Of a stretch of DNA of 64,000 nt, positions 30,693 to 39,422 are shown piece after piece. Position 1 is the first letter of the stretch. The number at the start of each line of letters is the position of its first letter. The stretch is from JBFWRK01 sp050248955 (GTDB taxonomy: Bacteria; Actinomycetota; Acidimicrobiia; Acidimicrobiales; Ilumatobacteraceae). The stretch is taken from NCBI GenBank assembly GCA_050248955.1, contig JBFWRK010000007.1, positions 62,001 through 126,000 of the forward strand, read 5' to 3'. The translations under genes and the position numbers were made by a program. The notes under the pieces are model-generated. The model searched no databases. It was not told the origin of the DNA and worked only from the letters and a program-made list of their open reading frames with translations.

Positions 30693-32137
30693 CAGCCGTC
30701 GTCCTTGATCATGTCGGCGACGATCCGGGCGCTCATCGTCACGAGTGGGAGCCCACCCCCGGGATGGCTCGATCCGCCGACCAGGTAGAGCCCGCGACGC
30801 GCACCGCGGTTGCCGGGCCGGAGGAACGCCGACCTCCACCCGTTGGAGGACGTGCCGTAGATCGCCCCACCCGGTGACCGGTCGCGGCGCTCGAAGTCGC
30901 CCGGCGTGATCACGTCGACGAACCGGGCCCGCGAGCGCAGCTCGACGCCTCGCCGCTCCAACGTGTCGAGCACGACGTCCACGTACTCCGGCGTCACCCG
31001 GTCCGGACGCGGTGGCACGTTCACGAGCAGGAACCAGTTCTCGGCGCCCGTCGGCGCCTGTGTCGGATCGGTCACCGAGGACACGCAGGCGTACACGGTC
31101 GGATCCTCCGACGGGTCGCCCGCCTCGAACCGCGCGAACTCCGCCTCGTAGTCGCCGGAGAACCAGACCTGGTGGTGCGCGACGCCGGGGGTCGCGCCGT
31201 CGGCACCGGCGACCACGACGAACCCGCTCGTCGAGCGCTCGGCCCGGTCCACCCGCCGCAACGCCGGCCGATCGGGCAGCAGGTCGGCGTAGAGATGATG
31301 GGCGTCGACGTCGGCGACGACGATGTCCGCCCGGATCCGTTCCCCGCCGGCCAGTTCGACCCCGACGACGCGATCATCACTGGACGAGATCGCAACGACC
31401 TCCACCCCAGTGCGGAGCTCCGCACCGGCACCAGTGGCGACGCGCACGAACGCATCGCGCAGCGCACCGAGCCCACCCTGCGGGTACCACACGCCGAAGC
31501 GGGACTCGATGTGCGGGATGCATCCGAGGGTCGCCGGTGCGCGGAACGGCGACGATCCCGAGTAGGTCGCGTACCGCGACGCCCACTGCACGAGCCGCTC
31601 GTCCGTGAAGGACTGCCGTGCTCGACGAGCGAGCGTCGCCAACGGGTCGATCGCAGCCAGGTCACGCGGTGACCGCAACCTGCGCACGAGCGCCGTCGGG
31701 CCGGACATCGGACCGGCGAAGAACGTGCGCTCGCTCACGTCCCAGATCCGCCGGCCGCGCTCGTCGAACCGGCGCCACTGGGCGCCGGCTCGCGAGCTGA
31801 ACGCGTCGAACGCAGCTGCCGTCGCCGCCGGGTCCTCCCGGACGTCGAGCATCGTGCCATCGGGCCAGTGGTAGCGGAGCTGCGGATCGAGTCGGTGCAG
31901 CGTCACCTCGTCGGCCAGCGCGGCGCCGACGGTGCCGAAGCACTCGTCGATCACGTGGGGCAGCGTCAGCACCGACGGCCCGACGTCGAACGTGAACCCG
32001 TCGTGCTCGCGCACTGCGAGCTTGCCGCCGAGGGTGTCGTTCCGTTCGAGCACGACGACGTCGTGACCGAGCGCTCGCAACCTGATCGCCGCGGCGAGCC
32101 CGCCGACCCCGCCGCCGACGATCGCCGCGCTAACCAC
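30689..32137 (-). CDS. crtI: Phytoene desaturase family protein (CrtI/CrtD-like)
   Basis: FAD-dependent carotenoid desaturase/isomerase. The 482-residue protein starts with the dinucleotide motif AAIVGGGVGGLAAAIRLRAL, has TLGGKLAVREHDGFTFDVG, the RYATYSGSSPFRAPATL stretch and the C-terminal FAD motif GLYLVGGSSHPGGGLPLV. Phytoene desaturase and 3,4-desaturase (CrtD) cannot be told apart here. The GTG at 32137 overlaps the cruF stop by 8 bases and its own stop overlaps the glycosyltransferase start. Confidence 0.88.
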   Translation of the reverse strand: MVSAAIVGGGVGGLAAAIRLRALGHDVVVLERNDTLGGKLAVREHDGFTFDVGPSVLTLPHVIDECFGTVGAALADEVTLHRLDPQLRYHWPDGTMLDVREDPAATAAAFDAFSSRAGAQWRRFDERGRRIWDVSERTFFAGPMSGPTALVRRLRSPRDLAAIDPLATLARRARQSFTDERLVQWASRYATYSGSSPFRAPATLGCIPHIESRFGVWYPQGGLGALRDAFVRVATGAGAELRTGVEVVAISSSDDRVVGVELAGGERIRADIVVADVDAHHLYADLLPDRPALRRVDRAERSTSGFVVVAGADGATPGVAHHQVWFSGDYEAEFARFEAGDPSEDPTVYACVSSVTDPTQAPTGAENWFLLVNVPPRPDRVTPEYVDVVLDTLERRGVELRSRARFVDVITPGDFERRDRSPGGAIYGTSSNGWRSAFLRPGNRGARRGLYLVGGSSHPGGGLPLVTMSARIVADMIKDDGW

Positions 32138-32897
32138 GACCGTCCGACCGCAGCAGCTGCCCGACCGCGAGTCCGGCGACTGGCAGCATGCCTGCCGCAC
32201 CGGCGATCGCCGTCGTGCGATCGGCGAAGAAGGCGGCGAAGCCCACCGTCTCCATCACCGCGACGAAGGCATACTCGCCGACGAGCGACCCGTCCGCGCC
32301 GCCGATCGGAGGGTTGGCGAGCTCCAACAGCGCCATCACGGCGAGGCCGGTGAGGAACCAGCCGACGAAGTTCGACAGCGGGATCCCGCGATAGCGACCT
32401 CGCCGGGCCCACTGCCAGTACCCCTCGCCGACCATCTGCGGATCGAGGAAGAGATCCCATGCGGCGAGTGCGAACGATCCGAGGAGGATCCGCCCGCCTA
32501 CGCTCGAACGCCGGCCGAGCGCGGCGTGGGCCGTCTCGCGCGCGGGCAGGGACATGGCGAACCAGGCGAGCGGCACGATGGCGGGGACGTCGGCGATCTG
32601 CGGGCGCAGCACCGACGTGTAGCGATAGGCACCGAACGGACGCCCCGTCGTCGTGCCCACCTTCTCGACGACCGCCGTCGCGGGAGCGATCGTTGCAAGT
32701 GCAACGAATGCCCGTCGCGGTCCCCATCGCTGCGCCGCACCGAGTCCGGTCGTCACCGCGAGACCGCCGATGACGACGCTCGACAGCGCGCGTCGAACCG
32801 GCCCCCTGCGCGCGGCCAGCGGTGTCGCCACCATGCCGGCGGCCGTCACGGCGAACGCAACGGCGCGCCGCCTGTTCGCGGACGAAGCTGGCAGCAC
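32130..32897 (-). CDS. cruF: CruF-type carotenoid 1',2'-hydratase
   Basis: An integral membrane protein of 255 residues (about six to seven hydrophobic segments). The signature region, from AAWDLFLDPQMVGEGYWQWA to YRGIPLSNFVGWFLTG, marks the CruF/DUF422 family, whose cyanobacterial and Deinococcus members hydrate the psi end of gamma-carotene or related carotenoids. In those organisms CruF works with the glycosyltransferase CruG. GTG start, 7 bases after the crtE stop. Confidence 0.85.
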   Translation of the reverse strand: MLPASSANRRRAVAFAVTAAGMVATPLAARRGPVRRALSSVVIGGLAVTTGLGAAQRWGPRRAFVALATIAPATAVVEKVGTTTGRPFGAYRYTSVLRPQIADVPAIVPLAWFAMSLPARETAHAALGRRSSVGGRILLGSFALAAWDLFLDPQMVGEGYWQWARRGRYRGIPLSNFVGWFLTGLAVMALLELANPPIGGADGSLVGEYAFVAVMETVGFAAFFADRTTAIAGAAGMLPVAGLAVGQLLRSDGRG

Positions 32898-32904
32898 TCG
32901 TTCG

Positions 32905-33963
32905 TTACGCCTCGCGCCACGCGACGTAGCGGGCGAGCTCGTCGAGTCCCTTGCGCGCGTCGTCCGACAGCGGCGCGGTGTCGAGCGAGGCCAAGGCAGT
33001 GGTGGCGAGCGAGTCGATCTGCAGTTCGAGCTCCGACAGTGCGCCGGTCGCGATCAGCACCTGCTGGATCGTTGCCACTTCGTCGTCGGTGAGGTCCGGC
33101 GCGCCGACGCGCGCGAGCACGGCGCGCTGCACGGCTGTCGCGTTCGCGGTCGCGATCGCCATGAGCGGCGTCGGCTTGCCTTCGCGGATGTCGTCGCCGA
33201 CGGGCTTGCCGGTGATCTCCTCGTCGCCGAACGCGCCGAGCACGTCGTCGCGCAGCTGGAACGCGTCGCCGAGCGGCAAGCCGTATGCCGAGAGCGCCGG
33301 CAGCAGCACGTCGGCACGCTCGGGCGCGGCCAGCAGCGCGCCGAGGTGCAACGGCCGCTCGACCGTGTACTTGCCGCTCTTGTACCGAGCGATGCGCTCT
33401 GCCTTGACGCGGTCCCGCTCACCGCGCGCGGTGCCGAGGATGTCGAGGTACTGGCCGATGTTCAGCTCGATGCGGAGCTCGTTCCACACGTCGATCGCGG
33501 GCGACGGCGCGTCCCGGAGGAGCACGTCGGCGTACACGAAGGCGAGGTCGCCGACGAGGATCGCGACACCTTCGCCGAAGCGTCGCGGTTCACCGGTCCA
33601 GCCTTGCTCCTCGTGATCGTCGGCGAACGCGAGGTGGGTCGTGCGCGCGCCGCGACGCGTCGCCGACCCGTCCATCACGTCGTCGTGGAACAGCGCGAAC
33701 GCGTGGAGCAGCTCGAACGCCGCTCCGGCATCGATCGGACGCTGATCGTCCGGGTCGCCACCCGCCCCGACGAAGCCCCAGTGGCAGAACGCCGGACGGA
33801 GCCGCTTGCCACCCGAGGCGACGAGCGACTGGACCGCCAGCAGCGGGGCGCACAGGTCACGATCGAGCGCCGACCATCGGCTCACCTCGTCCTCCAGCAG
33901 CGCCGTCAGACGGGATTCGACGCGCTCGGCGATGGCGAGGAGCGTTGCCGGGGCGGATGACAC
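32905..33963 (-). CDS. crtE: Geranylgeranyl/polyprenyl diphosphate synthase
   Basis: Trans-isoprenyl diphosphate synthase of 352 residues. The first aspartate-rich motif is in LFHDDVMDGSATRRG, the second in LRDDVLGAFGDEEITG, with GGKRLRP near residue 53 and YKSGKYTVERPL between them. The residues before the first motif suit a GGPP-length product, but the chain length is not proved. As the first gene of the carotenoid operon it would supply C20 precursor. GTG start with a TAGCCT box 6 bases upstream. No phytoene synthase gene is in the window. Confidence 0.9.
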   Translation of the reverse strand: MSSAPATLLAIAERVESRLTALLEDEVSRWSALDRDLCAPLLAVQSLVASGGKRLRPAFCHWGFVGAGGDPDDQRPIDAGAAFELLHAFALFHDDVMDGSATRRGARTTHLAFADDHEEQGWTGEPRRFGEGVAILVGDLAFVYADVLLRDAPSPAIDVWNELRIELNIGQYLDILGTARGERDRVKAERIARYKSGKYTVERPLHLGALLAAPERADVLLPALSAYGLPLGDAFQLRDDVLGAFGDEEITGKPVGDDIREGKPTPLMAIATANATAVQRAVLARVGAPDLTDDEVATIQQVLIATGALSELELQIDSLATTALASLDTAPLSDDARKGLDELARYVAWREA

Positions 33964-33969
33964 GCGGAC

Positions 33970-33975
33970 AGGCTA
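33970..33975 (-). promoter_or_regulatory. Predicted -10 box of the carotenoid operon
   Basis: TAGCCT on the minus strand, 6 bases before the GTG at 33963. Confidence 0.5.
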
Positions 33976-34015
33976 CGTGCGCCCGGGGTGGCTGCCCACT
34001 GACCACCATCGCGGC

Positions 34016-35218
34016 TCAGACGATCGCCTGCACCGCCATCGTGCTGGAGCCGCGGACCGGGAGCTGGTAGCGGGACACCGTGCCGGTGTCGAGCTCGATG
34101 ACGATGAGCGTCGAGTGGCTGACACCGACCGCCCACTCGCTGTCCGGGGAGAACGCAACGAGCGACGCGCCGCCGAGGCCGAAGTAGCCGGGCACGAAGC
34201 CGCTCCCCGGGGCGATGACCGATCCGTTGATGACGTTCAGGAGCTGCACCGGAGGTTCGCCGGACACGTCGTACTGCGTCGCCAGCGCGGCCCACTCCCC
34301 CGACGGCGAGAACGTGACGAGCTCCTCGCCGAAGAACACCCGGCGGACCTCCCTGGCGCCGTGCAGGATCTGCGCGCAGATGCCCTCGTCGGTGCAGGCG
34401 ACCTCGGCGAAGTAGCCGTTCTGGACGCTGCTCACCCGGCCGGTCGCCAGGCGGCGGCGGGTGCCGTCCAGGGTGACGGCGTAGGCATCGCCGTCAGGAC
34501 CGACGATGACGGCGTCTCCCGTCGCAGTGCCTCCGAGGAGGTACTCGCTGAGGCCGATGTCGATCCGCCCGAGCTCTTCGTCGCGCGGGATCTGATGACG
34601 CCGCAACGTGACGTACTGGCCACCGCTCTCCTGGTCGTAGCCGATCTGCCAGTAGGTCCCGAGCTCCGGGCCGGCCGGCAGCATCCCCGGGAAGAACCCG
34701 AGGCCTCCCTCCGCCATGTCCACGACGAACGACCCCGCTGGCGACACGACGAACGACATGGTGCTGTCGACCACCTCGGCGACGCCGGTCTGCACGTCGA
34801 TGCGCATCGAACGGCCGCTGTTCTGGTCCATCAGGTAGATCGACCACGGCTGATCGGTGGGGATCAGCGGCGCGCTCCGCACGAGCTCGCTGATCGTCGT
34901 CGTCGTGGTGGCGCGGCGCGGGGTGACGGCGCTCACTGCCGGCGCGCTCGTCGTCGGCCACGCAATGCTCGATCCGGCGAGCGTCGAGTCGGCACGGATC
35001 GGTGCGTTGTCGCCCTCCCGTCCGAGCGAGGAGGCGACGAGCGCGACCAGCGCGACCGCGAGGGCGCCGACGACGGCAAGGATCCATCGCCGGCCTGACC
35101 GTGCCCCGCCGCGGCGCCCGCCACCGAGGTCGACGTCGTGCTCGACGTCGTCAGCGGCGTCGTGGAGGAACTCGATCTCGAGGGGAGCACCGTCCTCGTC
35201 GACCGGGCGCCCGAACAT
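34016..35218 (-). CDS. Membrane-anchored beta-propeller-like protein (paralogue 1)
   Basis: A 400-residue protein with an acidic cytoplasmic N-terminus (DVDLGGGRR at about 28-36), one membrane helix (about 44-66) and a large extracellular part rich in beta strands (TDQPWSIYLMDQNSGRS, VVSPAGSFVVDMAEGGLG, VTFSPSGEWAALA, AFSPDSEWAVGVS) of the WD40/TolB-like propeller type. It is homologous to the next gene in order and motifs, so the pair is a tandem duplication. AGGAAGG lies just before the ATG. Function unknown. Confidence 0.78.
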   Translation of the reverse strand: MFGRPVDEDGAPLEIEFLHDAADDVEHDVDLGGGRRGGARSGRRWILAVVGALAVALVALVASSLGREGDNAPIRADSTLAGSSIAWPTTSAPAVSAVTPRRATTTTTISELVRSAPLIPTDQPWSIYLMDQNSGRSMRIDVQTGVAEVVDSTMSFVVSPAGSFVVDMAEGGLGFFPGMLPAGPELGTYWQIGYDQESGGQYVTLRRHQIPRDEELGRIDIGLSEYLLGGTATGDAVIVGPDGDAYAVTLDGTRRRLATGRVSSVQNGYFAEVACTDEGICAQILHGAREVRRVFFGEELVTFSPSGEWAALATQYDVSGEPPVQLLNVINGSVIAPGSGFVPGYFGLGGASLVAFSPDSEWAVGVSHSTLIVIELDTGTVSRYQLPVRGSSTMAVQAIV

Positions 35219-35238
35219 GAGCCCTTCCTAGCCGACGA

Positions 35239-36420
35239 TCACAGCAGTGCGAGTGGCACGGCGAGGGCGAGGTCGCCGGGCAGGTCCGTCTCCTGCACCT
35301 CGCCCGTGCTGAGGTCCACCACGATCAGTCGTCCGTCGACGGTGGAGAGCGCGAGGTACCGTCCGTCTGGCGACCACGTGACCTCGGCCGGCACCTCGAC
35401 CCGCTGTGGCGGGAACACCGGGCCGGCGACAGCGAACACCTCCGCCCCGGAAGCGACCTCGACGACCCGCAGCCCGTCCTCGTCGAGCACCGCGAGCTGC
35501 GTGCCGCTCGGCGAGAAGCGATACGCCCGACCGCGGTGGTACGGCAGCTGCAGCGGTTCGTGTCCGGCGGCGTCGTGGGCGAGGATCACGCACTGCTGCG
35601 ACTCGTCACAGCTGAGCTCGACGAAGTTGCCGCCCTCGACGAACGACACGAGCCCGTCGGCGATCTTCGTCCGCCGCCCTCCGGCGACGGCGACGTACTG
35701 GCGGGCATCCGGTCCGCTGATCACCGGATCGCCGAGCGCCGTCGAGCCGATGAGCCGCTCCTGCGGACCGGTGGTGATCGTCGTCACCAGCACCTCCTCT
35801 CCGTCGGCGATCTGCACGAGCTCGAGCGACGAGCCTGCGGCGCCGGGCAGCCACACGGCGCCACCCGGTCCGGCCGCCCACGAGAAGGGGTCCTGTGCGG
35901 AACGCCGTTGGTCGACGATCACCGGCGCCCCTGCTCCGGGCAGCACCTTCGTGACGAGCCCGACCGTGCCCTCCACCGGTGTCGCCCAGCCGGTGGACAC
36001 GTCGACCCGGTAGAGCGCCGCGCCGTCGATCGTGCGCAGGTACAGGGACCACGGCTGATCCGTGTCGACGAGCGGTACCGGGGCGAGCCGGTAGCTCGAC
36101 GGTCCAGCCGGTGCTGCCGCCGGCACCGTCCTCGCCGTCGCATCGACCGTCGTCGACGGTGCGGGGGCGCGCGTCGTGAGCGGGACGGTGCTCGGGACGA
36201 CGGTCGCGGCGCGGTCGTCGCGCCCGAACATGGTGACACCGACGATGAGGGCCAACGCGGCGGCGAGCAGCGTGGCGAGCACCCCGAACGGCCGCCACCC
36301 CGCTGACGTGTCGCGACCACCGAGGTCGACATCGGCATCGGCCGGCATGCCGTCGTCGAGCAACTCGACCACGAGCATGTCCGCGTCCTCCGCCACCTCC
36401 CGGCGTCGGTTCCCCCTCAC
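35239..36420 (-). CDS. Membrane-anchored beta-propeller-like protein (paralogue 2)
   Basis: A 393-residue paralogue of the previous protein: acidic N-terminus with DVDLGG, a membrane helix at about 44-64, a Thr/Ala linker, and TDQPWSLYLRTIDGAALYR, FSPSGTQLAVLDEDGL and WSPDGRYLALSTVDG repeats. The two genes are 20 bases apart and transcribed in the same direction, so they probably form one operon. AGGAAG precedes the GTG. The function is unknown; a periplasmic binding or sensing role is only a guess. Confidence 0.78.
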   Translation of the reverse strand: MRGNRRREVAEDADMLVVELLDDGMPADADVDLGGRDTSAGWRPFGVLATLLAAALALIVGVTMFGRDDRAATVVPSTVPLTTRAPAPSTTVDATARTVPAAAPAGPSSYRLAPVPLVDTDQPWSLYLRTIDGAALYRVDVSTGWATPVEGTVGLVTKVLPGAGAPVIVDQRRSAQDPFSWAAGPGGAVWLPGAAGSSLELVQIADGEEVLVTTITTGPQERLIGSTALGDPVISGPDARQYVAVAGGRRTKIADGLVSFVEGGNFVELSCDESQQCVILAHDAAGHEPLQLPYHRGRAYRFSPSGTQLAVLDEDGLRVVEVASGAEVFAVAGPVFPPQRVEVPAEVTWSPDGRYLALSTVDGRLIVVDLSTGEVQETDLPGDLALAVPLALL

Positions 36421-36451
36421 GTCGTCTTCCTACTCCATCCGAGCCGCGTTG

Positions 36452-36745
36452 TCAGCCGCCCCCGTCGAGATCGGTCACCACTCGCTCGATCCGCATCTGA
36501 GCCGTCGAGATCCGCTCGCGGCACAGGCGGATCAGGACGGAGGCTCGCTGCACCCGCTCCGCGAGGTGATCGACGTCGACGTTGTCGCGCTCGAGCCCGG
36601 CGAGGATCTCCTCGAGCTCGCGCAGCGCGGCGGCGTAGCTGATCGAGTCGTCGGTGCCCGCTGCGTCATCAGTGCCCGATGTCCCGCCAGTGCCCGATGC
36701 GTCATCAGTGCCCGATGCCGCGCCGGTGTCGATGTCGTCACTCAC
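36452..36745 (-). CDS. xseB: Exodeoxyribonuclease VII small subunit
   Basis: The 97-residue product ends with the XseB helical domain (SYAAALRELEEILAGLERDN, VDHLAERVQRASVLIRLC, RERISTAQMRIERVV). The first 33 residues are an added Asp/Gly/Ser-rich tail (GTDD and GTGG units) encoded by 18-bp repeats, unlike the usual start at the helix. GTG start with GGAGGA 6 bases upstream; it overlaps the xseA stop (GTGA), so the two subunits are coupled. The nuclease degrades single-stranded DNA into oligonucleotides. Confidence 0.92.
   Translation of the reverse strand: MSDDIDTGAASGTDDASGTGGTSGTDDAAGTDDSISYAAALRELEEILAGLERDNVDVDHLAERVQRASVLIRLCRERISTAQMRIERVVTDLDGGG
36663..36733 (-). repeat. 18-bp imperfect tandem repeat in xseB
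   Basis: Four units, plus-strand GCGTCATCAGTGCCCGAT type, start at 36663, 36681, 36699 and 36717; the first and third are identical. They encode the N-terminal GTDDAS-like tail. Confidence 0.8.
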
Positions 36746-38091
36746 GTCGTTCCTCCACTCGCGTCGGTCACACGGCTGCGAATGTCGCCGCCGCTCACCA
36801 TCGTCACGATCTCCTCGCCCGGCTGAACATCGTCGGGATGGCGCACGAGGCTGCCGTCCGCTCGCCGGGTGATGCTCCAGCCGCGTGCGAGCGTCGAGGC
36901 GGGGTCGAGCCCACGCACCCGCGCCTCGACGTTGTCGATCACGAGTGTCGACGTGCGCAGGTGACGCCGCGCCTCGGCGCCGACCCGGCCGGCGGCGCGT
37001 TCGACGCGCCCCTGCTGCTGGACCAGCGCGTGGCGGGCCGCGGCCGGCACGCGGTGGGCCTGGCGGTGCAGGCGCTCGGTCGCGAGGTCGAGTGCACCTC
37101 GCGTGCGCACGGCGATGCGATGCGCGGTGGTCGCGAGGCGAGCGTCGGCGGCTGCGCCGGCGTCGAGCGACCGCGCCGCGATGTCCGCCCAGAGCTGTTC
37201 GGTTCGCCGGCAGTACGCGTCGACGCGGCCGATCAGCTCCGCCGCGCACGCGGTCGGCGTCTTCAGCGAGACGTTCGCGACCTCGTCGGCTACGGAGCGG
37301 TCGACCTCGTGACCGAGCCCGGTCAGCACCGGCACGGATGCACCGGCGATCGCGCGGGCGATGCGTTCGGCGTCGAACGTGGCGAGGTCCGCCCGCGCCC
37401 CGCCGCCGCGGACGAGCACGATCACGTCCAGGGCGCGCCGGCCGGCGCTCGCCGAGAGCACCTCGATCGCACCGCCGATCATCGGGATCGCGGACTCGCC
37501 CTGCACCCGCACGTCGACCACCGACAGCTGGAAGCCGAGGCGGCTCAGCTCGAGCTCGTGCACGAAGTCGTGCCATGCCGCAGAACCGACGCTCGCGACG
37601 ACACCGACCCGCAGCGGCACGAGCGGCAGCCCGAGGGTGCGGTTGCGGTCGTACAGCCCTTCGGCGACGAGCCGGCGGACGAGCTCGTCACGGGCGATCG
37701 CGATCTCACCGAGCGTGTAGCGCGGATCGATGCCGCTCATCTTCAGGCCGAGGCGACCGGTGGGCGCGTAGAAGTCGGGGACGCCGTGGATCCGGACCTT
37801 CATGCCGTCGCCGAGGCGGAGGCGGTGCTTCTGCAGCAGCGGGCGCAACCGGGCGCGGGTGTTGGCGAAGAACTGGACGTTGACCGTCGCTCTCGTCTCG
37901 CCGCTGTCGTCGGCGAGCGAGAAGTACGCGTGGCCGCCTCGCTCCTGCCAACCCTGGATCTCACCGCGGACCCACACGCCGTCGTCGAAGCCGCGACGCA
38001 GCGCCGCGTTGATCGCCACGGCGAGCTCTCCCACCGTGTAGGTCGGATCGACGGCGTCGTCGAACTCGAGATCGAGGGACGGTTGGCTCAC
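36742..38091 (-). CDS. xseA: Exodeoxyribonuclease VII large subunit
   Basis: The 449-residue protein has the OB-fold N-terminus (TVGELAVAINAALRRGFDDG, VWVRGEIQGWQERGGHAYFS), the catalytic region with VGVVASVGSAAWHDFVHEL, DVIVLVRGGGARADLATFD, TGLGHEVDRSVADEVAN and LKTPTACAAELI, and the coiled-coil C-terminal part. Normal length for the family. GTG start at 38091; the long frame beyond it has no homologous sequence. The first gene of xseA-xseB; divergent from rmuC. Confidence 0.95.
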   Translation of the reverse strand: MSQPSLDLEFDDAVDPTYTVGELAVAINAALRRGFDDGVWVRGEIQGWQERGGHAYFSLADDSGETRATVNVQFFANTRARLRPLLQKHRLRLGDGMKVRIHGVPDFYAPTGRLGLKMSGIDPRYTLGEIAIARDELVRRLVAEGLYDRNRTLGLPLVPLRVGVVASVGSAAWHDFVHELELSRLGFQLSVVDVRVQGESAIPMIGGAIEVLSASAGRRALDVIVLVRGGGARADLATFDAERIARAIAGASVPVLTGLGHEVDRSVADEVANVSLKTPTACAAELIGRVDAYCRRTEQLWADIAARSLDAGAAADARLATTAHRIAVRTRGALDLATERLHRQAHRVPAAARHALVQQQGRVERAAGRVGAEARRHLRTSTLVIDNVEARVRGLDPASTLARGWSITRRADGSLVRHPDDVQPGEEIVTMVSGGDIRSRVTDASGGTT

Positions 38092-38189
38092 GGGCGCAAT
38101 ACTGGCGCGACGGGCGTCGCCGTGCAGCCCGAGCGGCATCGCGCCGCTGGTCGCCGGCAGGGTCCGCGAACCCGGCACACCCCTTCGGC

Positions 38190-39422
38190 ATGATGACCGG
38201 CATGAGCACCACCGTCGTCCTCGCACTCGTCGCCCTCGCCGGCGTCGCCGGCGCGTGGATCGCCTGGATGGCAGCGCGCCGGCCCGATGCCGCACCGGCG
38301 GCGGTGCACGAGGCCGTGGCAGCGGCGATCGCGGCCGTTCGCAACGACGCCACGATCGAGCGGGACCAGGCGATCCAGGTCGCGCTCCGCCAGGCCGCCG
38401 AGCTCCAGCGGGAGCAGCTGGGCAGTGGGCTGCAGGCGGGCAAGCGCGAGCTGGACGTCAAGAAGGAGCTGATCGACGATCGCCTCGACCAAGTGCGCCA
38501 GGAGGTGCGTGGCGAGCTGAACCGTCTCGGCCAGCTCGTGCAGCAGCTCGGCCAGCGCAACAACGACCAGCTCGTCCGGGTCGAGGAGACATTGCGGGCG
38601 CAGGGCGAGATCACCTCAGCGCTGGCGTCCTCCACGCAGTCGTTGCGCGAGGCGCTGGCGAACCCCAAGGCCCGCGGCCAGTGGGGTGAGCGGATGGCGG
38701 AGGACGTGCTGCGGCTCGCCGGGTTCATCGAGCACGTGAACTACGAGAAGCAGACGTCGATCGAGGGCGCACGCGGCCTCCCCGACTACACGTTCAAGCT
38801 GCCGAAGGGCCACGTGCTGTACATGGACGTGAAGTTCCCGTTGGCGGCATACCTGCGCTACCTCGACGCCGGTACCGATGCCGAGCGCGCCACGCACCGC
38901 GACACGTTCGTGAAGGACGTCCGCATGCGGGTGAAGGAGCTCGCCGAGCGCGACTACCCCCGGGTCGGGGTCGGTCACGCCGTCGACTACGTGCTGCTCT
39001 TCCTCCCGAACGAGACCATCAGCGGGTTCGTGCACGAGCACGATCCGTCGCTCGTGGAGCACGCGCTCACACAGAAGGTCGTCCTGTGCTCACCGCTCAC
39101 GTTGTTCGCGTTCCTCGGCGTGATCCGCCAGGCGTTCGACAACTTCATGATCGAGCAGACGTCGGACGAGATCCTGCAACTGCTCGGCACCTTCGGCACG
39201 CAGTGGAACAAGTTCACCGCCTCGATGGACAAGGTGAAGACCCGGCTCGACTCGGTGCAGCGCGAGTTCGAGCAGCTGACCGGCCCGCGCCGCCGTCAGC
39301 TCGAGCGTCCGCTCGCCCAGATCGAAGCGCTCCGGCAGGAGCGCGGCATCGAAGCGGGCGAAGGCCTGGTGGACGAGACCGTGCTCGAGTTCCAGGGCTA
39401 CCGGGACGAGCTCGGCGCCTGA
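38190..39422 (+). CDS. rmuC: DNA recombination protein RmuC
   Basis: A 410-residue protein of the RmuC family, involved in DNA recombination and stability. It has an N-terminal membrane helix (about 9-27), a coiled-coil (60-130) and the nuclease-like core (PKARGQWGERMAEDVLRLAG, YTFKLPKGHVLYMDVKFPL, GVGHAVDYVLLFLPNETISG, LFAFLGVIRQAF). ATG 38190 or 38202. Placed divergently to xseA, in keeping with a DNA-repair cluster. Its 3' end overlaps the CoA transferase gene by 25 bases. Confidence 0.9.
   Translation: MMTGMSTTVVLALVALAGVAGAWIAWMAARRPDAAPAAVHEAVAAAIAAVRNDATIERDQAIQVALRQAAELQREQLGSGLQAGKRELDVKKELIDDRLDQVRQEVRGELNRLGQLVQQLGQRNNDQLVRVEETLRAQGEITSALASSTQSLREALANPKARGQWGERMAEDVLRLAGFIEHVNYEKQTSIEGARGLPDYTFKLPKGHVLYMDVKFPLAAYLRYLDAGTDAERATHRDTFVKDVRMRVKELAERDYPRVGVGHAVDYVLLFLPNETISGFVHEHDPSLVEHALTQKVVLCSPLTLFAFLGVIRQAFDNFMIEQTSDEILQLLGTFGTQWNKFTASMDKVKTRLDSVQREFEQLTGPRRRQLERPLAQIEALRQERGIEAGEGLVDETVLEFQGYRDELGA

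Noticed and set aside
30693..30839. N-terminal extension of the carotenoid glycosyltransferase
   Set aside because: The upstream part is antisense/overlapping with crtI coding and has no homologous sequence; the GTGA overlap at 30692 gives a clean start.
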